Part shown: one piece after another, positions 1 to 7,551 of the stretch
How positions within the stretch are numbered: position 1 is the stretch's first letter
How the letters are laid out: each line of letters opens with the position of its first letter
Assembly (NCBI GenBank): GCA_903934155.1
Contig: CAIZMS010000036.1
Coordinates: 1-12,755, forward strand
Source: an uncultured bacterium
GTDB taxonomy: Bacteria > Verrucomicrobiota > Kiritimatiellia > CAIKKV01 > CAITUY01
DNA: 12,755 bases
Direction: 5' to 3'
Made by a program: the position numbers and the translations under genes
The notes under the pieces: model-generated
Told to the model about the DNA's origin: nothing
The model's input: only the letters and a program-made list of their open reading frames with translations
The model's database searches: none

Positions 1-417
1 ATGGGGATCGGTTTGACCACCTGGGTGGGCCTGTGCCGGTTATTGCGGGCTGAAGTAATGAAGCATCGTGACCGGTCCTATGTGATGGCGGCGCGTTCAT
101 TGGGCTACGGGAACGGACGGATCATTTTTCGCCATATCCTTCCGAATGTGTTTCATATCGTGATCATCACGTTTTCAATCCGGTTTCCCGCAGCGATCGG
201 AACCGAAGTGTTCATGAGTTTTCTCGGAATTGGAGTGCAGGGAGAACCGTCTTGGGGTATTATGATAGGAAATGCAAGACTTCGCCTGTGGCAGGGGATG
301 TGGTGGGAATTGACGGCGGTGACGGTTGTAATTCTGGCGGTAGTCCTGGCGTTTAATCTGGTGGGTGATGCCTTACGCGACGCCCTGGATCCGCGGTCGA
401 GAGAGAGGGAAAGTTAA
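1..417 (+). CDS. Dipeptide/oligopeptide ABC transporter permease, DppC/OppC type (3' part only)
   Basis: This is the C-terminal part of an inner-membrane permease subunit of a peptide/nickel-type ABC importer, which moves short peptides or related solutes handed over by a periplasmic binding protein. Visible signs are the start 'GLTTWVGLCRLLR', typical of the DppC/OppC core, and the cytoplasmic EAA loop at residues 27-49 (YVMAARSLGYGNGRI followed by HILPN) that docks on the ATPase. The family tail is also present: 'SFLGIGVQ' (residues 73-80), 'PSWGIMI' (83-89) and 'LAFNLVGDALRDALDP' (116-131). About three membrane segments remain. Family members are about 280-300 residues, so roughly half lies upstream of the window and the ATG at base 1 is probably an internal methionine. 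The stop is four bases before RNase R, suggesting co-transcription. Confidence 0.9.
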   Translation: MGIGLTTWVGLCRLLRAEVMKHRDRSYVMAARSLGYGNGRIIFRHILPNVFHIVIITFSIRFPAAIGTEVFMSFLGIGVQGEPSWGIMIGNARLRLWQGMWWELTAVTVVILAVVLAFNLVGDALRDALDPRSRERES

Positions 418-421
418 TATT

Positions 422-2614
422 ATGCCTAAAAAGACGGCTTCTGAAATCCTTACGCACGAGACGATTCTGGAGTTTTTCCAGAGGCCGGGGTATGCCCCGA
501 TGACTCTGGGAGAGCTGGAGACGGCCTTTGCCCTGCGGGGCGGGGCTCGGAAGGCTCTTATTTCCCTTCTTCATAAGATGGTGATGAATGGGGAGATTGT
601 TCTGATCCGCAAGACCCGTTATTCCCTGGGCGCTCCCGCCGATCTCATTACGGGCAGGCTTGAAGTGAAGCGGTCGGGCGATGGCTATCTCACCAATCTG
701 GAAGGGGAACTGACGGTCAAGATTGACCGGGGGCACCTCAGCACGGCTCTGCCGGGCGACCAGGTGGTGGTACGCCTCGAACCGCTTCGACCCGGAATGG
801 CGGAATGGCAGCGCCACGGCGTGGTGATACGGGTTTTGGAGCGAGGAACCCGTGTTGTGGTCGGCACCCTGAAAAGCACGGGGCGTTTTCTGTATGTGGC
901 TCCCATGGATCCGTCGTATCAGCAGGACTTTTATGTTTCTGAAGTCAAGGGCGCCCAGATCAACGACCGGGTGGTGATCCAGTTTACGAACTGGGAAAAC
1001 CGCCATGTGAATCCCGAGGCTGAAATCATCGAGGTGATTGGTCCGGCTGATAATCCGTCCCTCGATACGCTGGCCATCATGCGCCAATATGAATTGCCCG
1101 AATCGTTTCCCGTCGCGGTTATGCATGAGGCCGGAGTCTCCGCCGCGCGTCTTGACCAGCCGGGAAAGCGCGAGGATTTGCGGGGGAAGTTCATCTTCAC
1201 AGTGGATCCGGCAACGGCCAAGGATTTCGATGATGCGTTGTCCTTGGAGCGGGATGCGGAAGGCCGGCGTGTGCTGGGAGTCCATATTGCCGATGTCTGT
1301 CATTTTGTAACCAAGGGAAATGCCCTGGATCGGGAAGCCGTTGAGCGTGGCAATAGCGTGTATCTTCCCGACAAGGTGATTCCCATGCTTCCCGAGGAGT
1401 TGTCCAACGGCCTTTGCAGCCTGAAGCCAGATCAGGATCGCTTGGCTTTCTCGGCGTTTATGACATTTGATGACGCCGGGAATGTGGTGCAGTCCAGGTT
1501 TTCCCGAACAATCATCCGATCCCGGTTGCGATTGACTTACGAGCAGGCACTTGAGGTGCTTCAGACTCCTGCCGGAATGGCCTGCAAGGTTCCGAATTTC
1601 CCCCTCGAGGCAAGAAGCCTGGTCAATGAAGTGTGCGCCCTGGCCATGCAATTGCGGGGGCGTCGCATGACCCAATGGGCGCTCGACATTGATATGCCCG
1701 AGAATCAGGTCGTTATCGGAAAAGGGGGCATGATCGAAGACATCAAGCCGGTGGTGAACGACATTTCGCATCAGATGATTGAGGAGTGCATGGTGGCGGC
1801 AAACGAGGCCGTTGACCGGGTGATCAGCGAACGGGGCATGAAGTTGATCCACCGGCTCCACGAGGCGCCTGCGGAGGATAAAATCGAAATGCTGACTGCC
1901 GATTTACATGATATGGGCTACCAGCCAGGTCAGTTGAATAACCGGCGCAATCTCATGGAGTTCCTGAAACGAATCAAGGATACCCCGCTGGCGAATTGCG
2001 CGCAGGTGGCCGTATTACGGAGCATGAAGCGGGCGGTCTACAGTTCCAAGGAAGGCGGGCATTTTGGACTCGCTAAGAAGTTTTATGCGCATTTCACCTC
2101 GCCGATCCGCCGTTATCCGGATCTTGTGGTGCATCGTATTCTGGCGGCGATCCTGGAATCGCGAGCGAATCCGTATCCGGGGGACGAATTGGAGCGACTG
2201 GCTCTTCATTGTTCCGAAACCGAGCAGACCGCACAGGAAGCGGAACGCGAATTGCTGGAAATCAAGAAATACCGTTTTTTGGCCCAGCAGATCGAGCAAC
2301 ATGATGTCCGGGTCTATGACGCCGTGGTGGTCAAGGTTATGAACTTCGGCCTGTTCGTCGAGCTCGACGGGTTGAGCGTCCAGGGTCTGATTCATGTCTC
2401 GGCGATTTCAGAATCCTTTGTCCAGTTTGATCCTGGAATGAAGGCGTTGCGGGCGGGGCAGGATGTCTACAAGTTGGGCACACGGGTAAAAGTGTTTGCC
2501 GTGAAAGTGGATTTCGAGAAGCGGAGAATCGACTTTTCGCTTAAACGGCCGGAGCCGACACGCCCTGTAAAGGGGCGGCCTGAGCAGCGGAAGGGACAGA
2601 GGAGACGGCGGTGA
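422..2614 (+). CDS. rnr: Ribonuclease R (RNB-family 3'-5' exoribonuclease)
   Basis: A hydrolytic, processive 3'-5' exoribonuclease that degrades structured RNA in the cytoplasm and takes part in rRNA and tmRNA quality control. The 730 residues show the usual order: an N-terminal winged helix (about 10-70), two cold-shock OB folds (about 75-215), the RNB catalytic domain (about 250-580) and an S1 domain (about 633-714), then a basic tail ending in RRRR. The metal-binding aspartates are visible in 'VDPATAKDFDDA' as D262, D268, D270 and D271, and the RNB signature 'HFTSPIRRYPD' lies at 557-567. The start at 422 is preferred over an in-frame ATG at 365-368, because the region before 422 is the end of the upstream permease and 'MPKKTASEIL' begins the winged helix. 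A GAGGGA stands about 11 bases ahead. Its end overlaps the next gene by one base. Confidence 0.95.
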   Translation: MPKKTASEILTHETILEFFQRPGYAPMTLGELETAFALRGGARKALISLLHKMVMNGEIVLIRKTRYSLGAPADLITGRLEVKRSGDGYLTNLEGELTVKIDRGHLSTALPGDQVVVRLEPLRPGMAEWQRHGVVIRVLERGTRVVVGTLKSTGRFLYVAPMDPSYQQDFYVSEVKGAQINDRVVIQFTNWENRHVNPEAEIIEVIGPADNPSLDTLAIMRQYELPESFPVAVMHEAGVSAARLDQPGKREDLRGKFIFTVDPATAKDFDDALSLERDAEGRRVLGVHIADVCHFVTKGNALDREAVERGNSVYLPDKVIPMLPEELSNGLCSLKPDQDRLAFSAFMTFDDAGNVVQSRFSRTIIRSRLRLTYEQALEVLQTPAGMACKVPNFPLEARSLVNEVCALAMQLRGRRMTQWALDIDMPENQVVIGKGGMIEDIKPVVNDISHQMIEECMVAANEAVDRVISERGMKLIHRLHEAPAEDKIEMLTADLHDMGYQPGQLNNRRNLMEFLKRIKDTPLANCAQVAVLRSMKRAVYSSKEGGHFGLAKKFYAHFTSPIRRYPDLVVHRILAAILESRANPYPGDELERLALHCSETEQTAQEAERELLEIKKYRFLAQQIEQHDVRVYDAVVVKVMNFGLFVELDGLSVQGLIHVSAISESFVQFDPGMKALRAGQDVYKLGTRVKVFAVKVDFEKRRIDFSLKRPEPTRPVKGRPEQRKGQRRRR

Positions 2615-3651
2615 TGAAGGGGGGAGTCCAAAGTCAGGGTTCAGGGGTCTGGGGTTCAGGAAATAGACTTCTGGTGATGGGGCTGATTTGGGTGTTCATG
2701 GGGCTGTCGGGGTGGGCGGGGGGAATGGCGGAACTGGATGCACAGTTCACGCCGGTTGAGACGCCGGTATTCATGGAGTATGACGTCGGATACCGGTTTC
2801 TGAATATTCAATTGCGCAAGGTGGGAAAGATTGTTGCAACTACAACGATCGGGCGATGGAAGCACCGGGGCACCGGACAGGAGGTTCCCTCCTTGTTTCT
2901 CGACATGCGGGTGGATTCGCCGGATAGCGGGAAAGCCGGACAGCGGAGCAGGATCTCGATTCATGACCGTATTGTGGCGGTGATGACCGTTCCGGATTTG
3001 CAGGCTTTGGTGTTTTCTAAATACACGGACGAAGTGCTGAACCCCTTGATCGGGCGGTCCAAGGAGATTTTGCAGTGGTCTCTTTATGATACTCAGTCCG
3101 GGCGGCTGGAATACGAGAATCATGACCTGAAGAAGGGTGAGATCAAAACCCATCTCGTGAATCCGGAGGCGTTGCTCGAGTTAAGCCGCAAGATACGGCC
3201 GGTCATGGAGTTTCTCGTCAAACAATACCAGGCGCCGGTTCCCGGCGCCGAAAGTTCGGAGCAGGGGCGTATTGTCGTGAACATGGACGGGAATGTCGTC
3301 GCGCTCCGTATTCTGACCGAGCGGGAAAAATCACCCTCCTGCCTGACCCAGCGACGGTTGGATTCGATGGCCATCAAAACAGTGGCGGAACGGGGCAGTT
3401 CGGTCAAGCCTCGCGATTTTCATGCCTGGAGCATGACCTTTAAACAACTGGCAAAGACACTTCAGGACGGCGCCTTGATTGCGTCTGCTGACCATGCGCC
3501 GGTTGAGACTGTCGTCCCGCTGGCTGTTGACTATGAATTGGGACTGGGCAGTATCCGCGCCACGATGACCTCGATTCACCTGGGGGCGACTGTCAAGGCG
3601 GAGCGATCTCTAGTGGTGGCGAAAGGTCCAGAACCTGTGGCTCAGAAATAG
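2614..3651 (+). CDS. Exported protein of unknown function with G-rich 5' end
   Basis: About 345 residues, no family recognised with confidence. The N-terminus has a hydrophobic stretch (RLLVMGLIWVFMGLSGW, then AGGMAE) that looks like a signal peptide, so the body, starting near 'LDAQFTPVETPVF', is probably periplasmic or outer-membrane facing. The opening 'YDVGYRFLNIQLRKVGKI' and the alternating beta-like pattern faintly recall DUF3108-type periplasmic beta proteins; this is a weak guess. The ATG at 2614 shares its A with the RNase R stop (TGATG), and GAGGAG at 2599-2604 gives a good ribosome site. A GTG three bases earlier and an ATG at 2677 are alternative starts. The first 20 codons encode the low-complexity run QSQGSGVWGSG from a G-rich degenerate repeat, so the 2677 start would give a more normal signal peptide. 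The 3' end overlaps the convergent gtrA-like gene by 42 bp. Confidence 0.75.
   Translation: MKGGVQSQGSGVWGSGNRLLVMGLIWVFMGLSGWAGGMAELDAQFTPVETPVFMEYDVGYRFLNIQLRKVGKIVATTTIGRWKHRGTGQEVPSLFLDMRVDSPDSGKAGQRSRISIHDRIVAVMTVPDLQALVFSKYTDEVLNPLIGRSKEILQWSLYDTQSGRLEYENHDLKKGEIKTHLVNPEALLELSRKIRPVMEFLVKQYQAPVPGAESSEQGRIVVNMDGNVVALRILTEREKSPSCLTQRRLDSMAIKTVAERGSSVKPRDFHAWSMTFKQLAKTLQDGALIASADHAPVETVVPLAVDYELGLGSIRATMTSIHLGATVKAERSLVVAKGPEPVAQK
2619..2660 (+). repeat. Degenerate TCAGGGG-type tandem repeat
   Basis: A run of imperfect 7-8 base units (GTCAGGG, TTCAGGGG, TCTGGGG, TTCAGG) at 2634-2660, preceded by a run of six G at 2619-2624. It lies inside the first codons of the secreted-protein gene and is read as QSQGSGVWGSG. 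Short G-rich degenerate repeats of this look are usually intergenic, so a position inside a coding start is unusual. The unit count and boundaries are read by eye. Confidence 0.6.
2700..2723 (+). other. Canonical G-quadruplex motif on the coding strand
   Basis: Four G runs of 4, 4, 3 and 6 bases (2700-2703, 2709-2712, 2714-2716, 2718-2723) are separated by loops of 5, 1 and 1 bases. This satisfies the standard G3+N1-7 quadruplex pattern on the mRNA-sense strand. It encodes the end of the predicted signal peptide (GLSGWAGG), about 90 bases after the start codon. Whether it folds or regulates translation cannot be told from sequence. Confidence 0.6.
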
Positions 3652-4062
3652 TCCCGTGCACACCAGCCCTTCGGCACACACTTTGGGCAGGAATTGCACC
3701 ATGTTCGCGGTGATATGGCTGAGATGAAAAATGAGACTGGAAAGAGCCTGGGGCAGGGCCGGATGCCGGATAAAATAGAGATGGAAGAGCCAGACCAGAA
3801 GCTCTGAAATCCCATATGATACGGCCCAGACAATACAGAATCGGATGAATTGACGGCGGGTTCCCTCCAGTTGCCTGCGCTCAAAGGTCCAGAGTTTGTT
3901 TCCTGTGAAACTGAAAATCCCTCCACAGGGGCGGCTGATGAGGTTGGCTCCCTCGGGCGGAAGCCCACCGAAATGAATCAGCATTCCGAAAATCGTAAAA
4001 TCCGTGATGGCACTTCCCACCCCGACTGTTGCGTATTTCTTGAGTTGTGTAATCAGGGTCAT
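3610..4062 (-). CDS. GtrA-family membrane protein
   Basis: 150 residues with four hydrophobic segments, matching the GtrA family (usually 120-150 residues). These are small inner-membrane proteins thought to help flip polyprenyl-phosphate-linked sugars for cell-surface glycan or teichoic-acid decoration. The sequence shows the first helix 'YATVGVGSAITDFTIF', the family's mid-protein signature 'SFTGNKLWTFERR', and a C-terminal 'FLSHRFWTF', which is also characteristic. It is the last gene of the minus-strand run and starts 17 bases after the preceding stop. No good Shine-Dalgarno is visible there, so translation may be coupled to the upstream gene. A role in glycan assembly fits the nearby GDP-fucose synthase. 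The final 13 codons and stop lie antisense to the end of the convergent secreted-protein gene. Confidence 0.85.
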   Translation of the reverse strand: MTLITQLKKYATVGVGSAITDFTIFGMLIHFGGLPPEGANLISRPCGGIFSFTGNKLWTFERRQLEGTRRQFIRFCIVWAVSYGISELLVWLFHLYFIRHPALPQALSSLIFHLSHITANMVQFLPKVCAEGLVCTGLFLSHRFWTFRHH

Positions 4063-4079
4063 GGCTGATAATGCGAGGG

Positions 4080-5684
4080 TTACTTGCCGATAATCAGTCG
4101 GGCTTCAACTTCCGAATCCCGTTCATTGATTGTGAATTTTGCCTGACCCAGAACCCGTAAAACATCGACCCAAACGCCCGTTTGATTCAGGGTGTCGCGA
4201 ATTTTCCCCGATTGTTCGGATGATGAAAACAGGGTGGCCAGCTTCAGGACGCCTGCCGCATTTTTCACCGTCGGGGCAATGCTTTCCAGATTGATCCAGC
4301 CCAGGGCGGAGGGGCCGGATTTAGACAGGGAGCCCCAAGCAGGTCTTCCTTGATGAGTGGGTGGCACCAGGGTTTTCAGGACGGAGGCATTGCTGGACAG
4401 GATGAGCCAGTCGCCTAATACGGTATAGGTGACGCATTCGTCGGGTTCGAACGAACCGTAGAAGTTTTTCCGGGATTCCTCGATCAGGGTCAATACCGTC
4501 CCGTTTTCCGCGGAAATGGGGCGGAGAACAAGGCTGAGATTATACTGGCTGTTCAACAGGGCAATGACCTGCTGGATCCGGCCGTCTGCCGCATCGCGGC
4601 TTCCCACTTGAATTCCAAGAAGGAGGGTGGGTGTTTTAACCCCTTTCATGAAGGCACGCAGGGTTGAGCCCATGGGACCGCGAAGCCGTCCGTTGTGTTG
4701 CTGGTCGAGGAGCGCCACAAAGGCGAGCGCATCGGGCGGGGCATCCTGGGTGTCAAACAGAGGACGAAGGGAATTTAACCAGAGGAGGTTCGACTCCGAC
4801 TCCATAAGCGAATGCGCCCAACTCAGTGGGAGGAGGGTGATGAGGTCTGAAGTGGCTCCGGTTAATTCAGTCACCGTCTTCATTCCGGATGCTTCGCCGA
4901 GAGGCGGGGCGGGTGGAAGCGGGAGGTGCCCGTTGAAATACAGGGTGATATGGTCTGGATCCACGGTGAGCTCGTAGGTAACCAGATTCTTCTGGGTGTC
5001 AATCCATCCCCAATTCCGGGGTGTTCGTTTCAATTGTGCCCTGGCGTGTTCCGGTTTTTTTACCGTTGCCACGGTCAGGCGGCCCGGGTAGGTTTCGGCG
5101 GCTTCAAGCAGGACCCGCACCCCTGCCGGATCCTCCGAAATGCAGGCCAGCACCATGCCTTCTGTCAGAGCCAGAGACAGTCGAAGGTTTGTGTTTCCGA
5201 ATTTGGTGCGGCTCAGCCAGAGGGTCAGATGACCCTCATTGACTTTAACCGGGATGAGGTCGCGGGATTTGAGCCAGGCCATCTGCCAGCGTAGTATACG
5301 GCTTTGTCCCCCGATCCATGACGCGCAGACCAGGGCTGGTTTTTGCTGGGCTCCCAGGGATGGGACATAGGCCAGGACAGACTGATCCGAGACAAGCCGG
5401 GTGACCCATTCTTTCGTAACAGGATTATTGCGGAAGTCGTTCAAGTCCTTGTCCGGAACCCCGGCCGCCTGTACTGCCCGGAGCACCATGGGGTTGCTGA
5501 GGAGATTGTCCCACTCACTGGCGAGGTTCCTGTGCACGCTGACGGCCGAGGCATTGGCGGGAATGGCGGAGAAAACGCGGTCCGGGCGATAGGGAATATA
5601 AAACAACCACCCGATTCCGATGGCCAGAAAAATAACGAGGAGAATCCAGAACAGGCGGGGTCTTCGCGTGGTCATGACGATCAC
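4080..5684 (-). CDS. Membrane-anchored protein of unknown function
   Basis: 534 residues, no family recognised. The N-terminus is basic (TTRRPR) followed by one strong hydrophobic segment at about 11-29 (LFWILLVIFLAIGIGWLF). The rest is soluble and should lie outside the cytoplasm, giving a single-pass anchored protein. 'FSAIPANASAVSVHRN' just after the anchor and repeated 'W/hydrophobic-beta' stretches suggest a beta-rich periplasmic body, but no catalytic motif is evident. The GTG at 5684 overlaps the fucose synthase stop by four bases (GTGA), with a GAAGG about nine bases ahead on the coding strand. The ATG at 5675 is the alternative. Location between a GDP-fucose synthase and a GtrA protein suggests an envelope role; that is inference. 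Confidence 0.8.
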   Translation of the reverse strand: MIVMTTRRPRLFWILLVIFLAIGIGWLFYIPYRPDRVFSAIPANASAVSVHRNLASEWDNLLSNPMVLRAVQAAGVPDKDLNDFRNNPVTKEWVTRLVSDQSVLAYVPSLGAQQKPALVCASWIGGQSRILRWQMAWLKSRDLIPVKVNEGHLTLWLSRTKFGNTNLRLSLALTEGMVLACISEDPAGVRVLLEAAETYPGRLTVATVKKPEHARAQLKRTPRNWGWIDTQKNLVTYELTVDPDHITLYFNGHLPLPPAPPLGEASGMKTVTELTGATSDLITLLPLSWAHSLMESESNLLWLNSLRPLFDTQDAPPDALAFVALLDQQHNGRLRGPMGSTLRAFMKGVKTPTLLLGIQVGSRDAADGRIQQVIALLNSQYNLSLVLRPISAENGTVLTLIEESRKNFYGSFEPDECVTYTVLGDWLILSSNASVLKTLVPPTHQGRPAWGSLSKSGPSALGWINLESIAPTVKNAAGVLKLATLFSSSEQSGKIRDTLNQTGVWVDVLRVLGQAKFTINERDSEVEARLIIGK

Positions 5685-6631
5685 TTGATTTTGCCTTCAG
5701 CAATCTGTTTCAGGAAGTCGGCGTAGGCGAATTTCAGGCCCTCAGGAAGCAGGGTGGGGGCCTTCCATCCCAATTTGGTCAGTTTGGTCGAGTCCAGCAA
5801 CTTCCGTGGGGTGCCATCCGGCTTCGATGTGTCAAATACGATTTTGCCGGTATAGCCGACGGCGGTTTGGACGAGATGGGCTACTTCCTTGATGGAGACT
5901 TCGATGCCGGATCCGATGTTGATGATCTCGCTGTCCTCATAGGTGTTCATCAGGAAGACGCAGGCGTCTGCCAGGTCGTCGGAATACAGAAACTCACGCA
6001 GGGCAACACCGGTTCCCCAGATGGTGACTGTGGGGGCGTGGGAGACCTTGGCTTCATGGAAGCGGCGGATCATGGCGGGGAGTACATGGGAGTTTTCGGG
6101 ATGGTAATTGTCGCCCGGTCCATACAGGTTGGTGGGCATGACGCTGATGAAGTTGGTGCCGTATTGGCGGTTATAGCTCTGGCACATGATGATGCCGGCG
6201 ATCTTGGCCAGCGCGTAGGCCTTGTTGGTTTCCTCGAGATGGCCGGAAAGCAGGGCGTCCTCGCGGATGGGTTGGGGGGCGAATTTCGGGTAGATGCACG
6301 AGGAGCCGAGGAACATCAGTTTTTTAGCGCCGGAGAGGTAGCTGGAGTTGACGATGTTATTCTGGATTTGGAGATTGCTGTAGGCGAACTCGGCGGGATA
6401 GGTGTTGTTGGCGAAAATTCCTCCGACCTTGGCTGCCGCCAAAAATACAAACTCGGGTTTTTCCTGCTCGAAGAACCGTTTCACGGCGGTCTGGTCGGTG
6501 AGTTCCAGTTCCTGATGTGTGCGGCACAGGATGTTGGTGTAGCCGTCTGACTTTAGGTGTTTGACGATGGCCGAGCCAACCAGTCCGCGGTGTCCGGCAA
6601 CATAAATGCGGGAATTCTTTTCCATGGTCAT
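5681..6631 (-). CDS. fcl: GDP-L-fucose synthase (GDP-4-keto-6-deoxy-D-mannose epimerase/reductase)
   Basis: A cytoplasmic NADPH-dependent short-chain (extended SDR) enzyme that epimerises and reduces GDP-4-keto-6-deoxymannose to GDP-L-fucose, a donor for surface glycans. The 316 residues match the family length. The Rossmann glycine motif is 'GHRGLVGSA' (13-21), and the typical 'LAAAKVGGI' (64-72) and 'FLGSSCIYP' (107-115) follow. The catalytic triad is visible as S110, Y139 and K143 ('YALAK'), and 'MPTNLYGPGDN' is the usual substrate loop. The start at 6631 has AAGGA nine bases ahead, lying within the last codons of pyrD; the later ATG at 6625 is less well placed. The gap to pyrD is only four bases. 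The partner enzyme GDP-mannose 4,6-dehydratase (gmd) is not in the window, so it must be encoded elsewhere. Confidence 0.95.
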   Translation of the reverse strand: MTMEKNSRIYVAGHRGLVGSAIVKHLKSDGYTNILCRTHQELELTDQTAVKRFFEQEKPEFVFLAAAKVGGIFANNTYPAEFAYSNLQIQNNIVNSSYLSGAKKLMFLGSSCIYPKFAPQPIREDALLSGHLEETNKAYALAKIAGIIMCQSYNRQYGTNFISVMPTNLYGPGDNYHPENSHVLPAMIRRFHEAKVSHAPTVTIWGTGVALREFLYSDDLADACVFLMNTYEDSEIINIGSGIEVSIKEVAHLVQTAVGYTGKIVFDTSKPDGTPRKLLDSTKLTKLGWKAPTLLPEGLKFAYADFLKQIAEGKIK

Positions 6632-6635
6632 GAGA

Positions 6636-7550
6636 TTATATCCTTATGCTGCGTACCAGTTCCTGGACGCGGGTCATGTTTTTTCTGGCGAGATAGTCGC
6701 GGAGGCCGTCGATCACATTCAACGCCGTCAACGGCTCCGTGAAATTGGCCGTGCCCACGGCCACCGCCGAGGCACCGGCAATCATGAATTCAATGGCGTC
6801 CTTCGCGGAGGTAATGCCCCCGAGGGCAATCAGGGGGATCTTGACGGCCTTGGCGGCCTCGTACACCAGCTTGACTGCGATCGGGTGGATGGCCGGGCCG
6901 CTGAGTCCGCCGGAGATATTGGCGAGGATGGGGCGGCGGGTTTCAATGTCAATGGCCATGGCGGGAAACGAATTGATGAGCGAGAGTGCGTCGGCCCCGT
7001 TGTCCTCGCATACCTTGGCGAAAGCCCCGATGTCCGACACATTGGGTGCCAGCTTGGGGATGATGGGGAGTTTTGTTTTTGCCCGGACGGCGGCCACCAC
7101 CTTGGCGGTGGATTCGAGCGTGGTGCCGAAGGAACTGCCGCCTGCCTTCACGTTCGGGCAGGAAATGTTGATCTCCAGGGCATGGATCCCCTCGACGCCG
7201 TCGAACCGGGCGGCCACTTCCGCGTATTCCTCCAGCGTCTTTCCCCAGATGTTCACGATGACGGCCAGATCGTGCTTCCTCAGGAAGGGCATGTATTTTC
7301 CGATGAAGCCTGCCACGCCCGGGTTTTGCAACCCGATGGCGTTGATGAGCCCGCCGGAAACTTCCACCATGCGCGGGGTCTTGTTTCCGCCCCAGGGCTC
7401 CAAGCTGATGCCCTTGACCACGATGGCGCCGAGTTTATCCAGATCCACGAGATCGGCGTATTCCGGGCCATATCCGAAGGTGCCGGAGGCGACCATGACG
7501 GGGTTTTTCATCCGGATGCCGGCGAGTGTGATGTCGAGTGTTGGTGTCAT
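6636..7550 (-). CDS. pyrD: Dihydroorotate dehydrogenase, class 1B catalytic subunit
   Basis: Oxidises dihydroorotate to orotate in de novo pyrimidine synthesis; an FMN TIM-barrel cytoplasmic enzyme. The class 1B type passes electrons to NAD through PyrK, and the gene directly before this one is pyrK. The 304 residues match the family. Visible are 'ASGTFGYG' (21-28), 'GLQNPGV' (73-79), the active-site loop 'EINISCPN' with the catalytic cysteine C131, 'KLAPN' (166-170) and the FMN phosphate loop 'ALGGI...VAVGTANF' (242-270). The ATG at 7550 is chosen because family homology begins there (MTPTLDITLAG). An in-frame extension to 7733 only reads through pyrK in another frame. One base separates it from the pyrK stop, implying translational coupling. 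Confidence 0.95.
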   Translation of the reverse strand: MTPTLDITLAGIRMKNPVMVASGTFGYGPEYADLVDLDKLGAIVVKGISLEPWGGNKTPRMVEVSGGLINAIGLQNPGVAGFIGKYMPFLRKHDLAVIVNIWGKTLEEYAEVAARFDGVEGIHALEINISCPNVKAGGSSFGTTLESTAKVVAAVRAKTKLPIIPKLAPNVSDIGAFAKVCEDNGADALSLINSFPAMAIDIETRRPILANISGGLSGPAIHPIAVKLVYEAAKAVKIPLIALGGITSAKDAIEFMIAGASAVAVGTANFTEPLTALNVIDGLRDYLARKNMTRVQELVRSIRI

Positions 7551-7551
7551 G

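Noticed and set aside
365..421. N-terminal extension of RNase R by 19 residues
   Set aside because: It overlaps the ABC permease end in another frame and has no family similarity; the ATG at 422 has a purine-rich site and begins the winged-helix domain.
353..1861. 502-codon open frame on the minus strand
   Set aside because: It lies entirely antisense to the strongly supported RNase R gene. Its translation is rich in His, Arg and Pro with no recognisable motif, as expected of a frame opposite GC-rich coding sequence.
5867..6550. Long plus-strand open frame of 227 codons
   Set aside because: Antisense to GDP-L-fucose synthase, whose catalytic residues are all intact; the translation is low-complexity Gly/Val/Asp.
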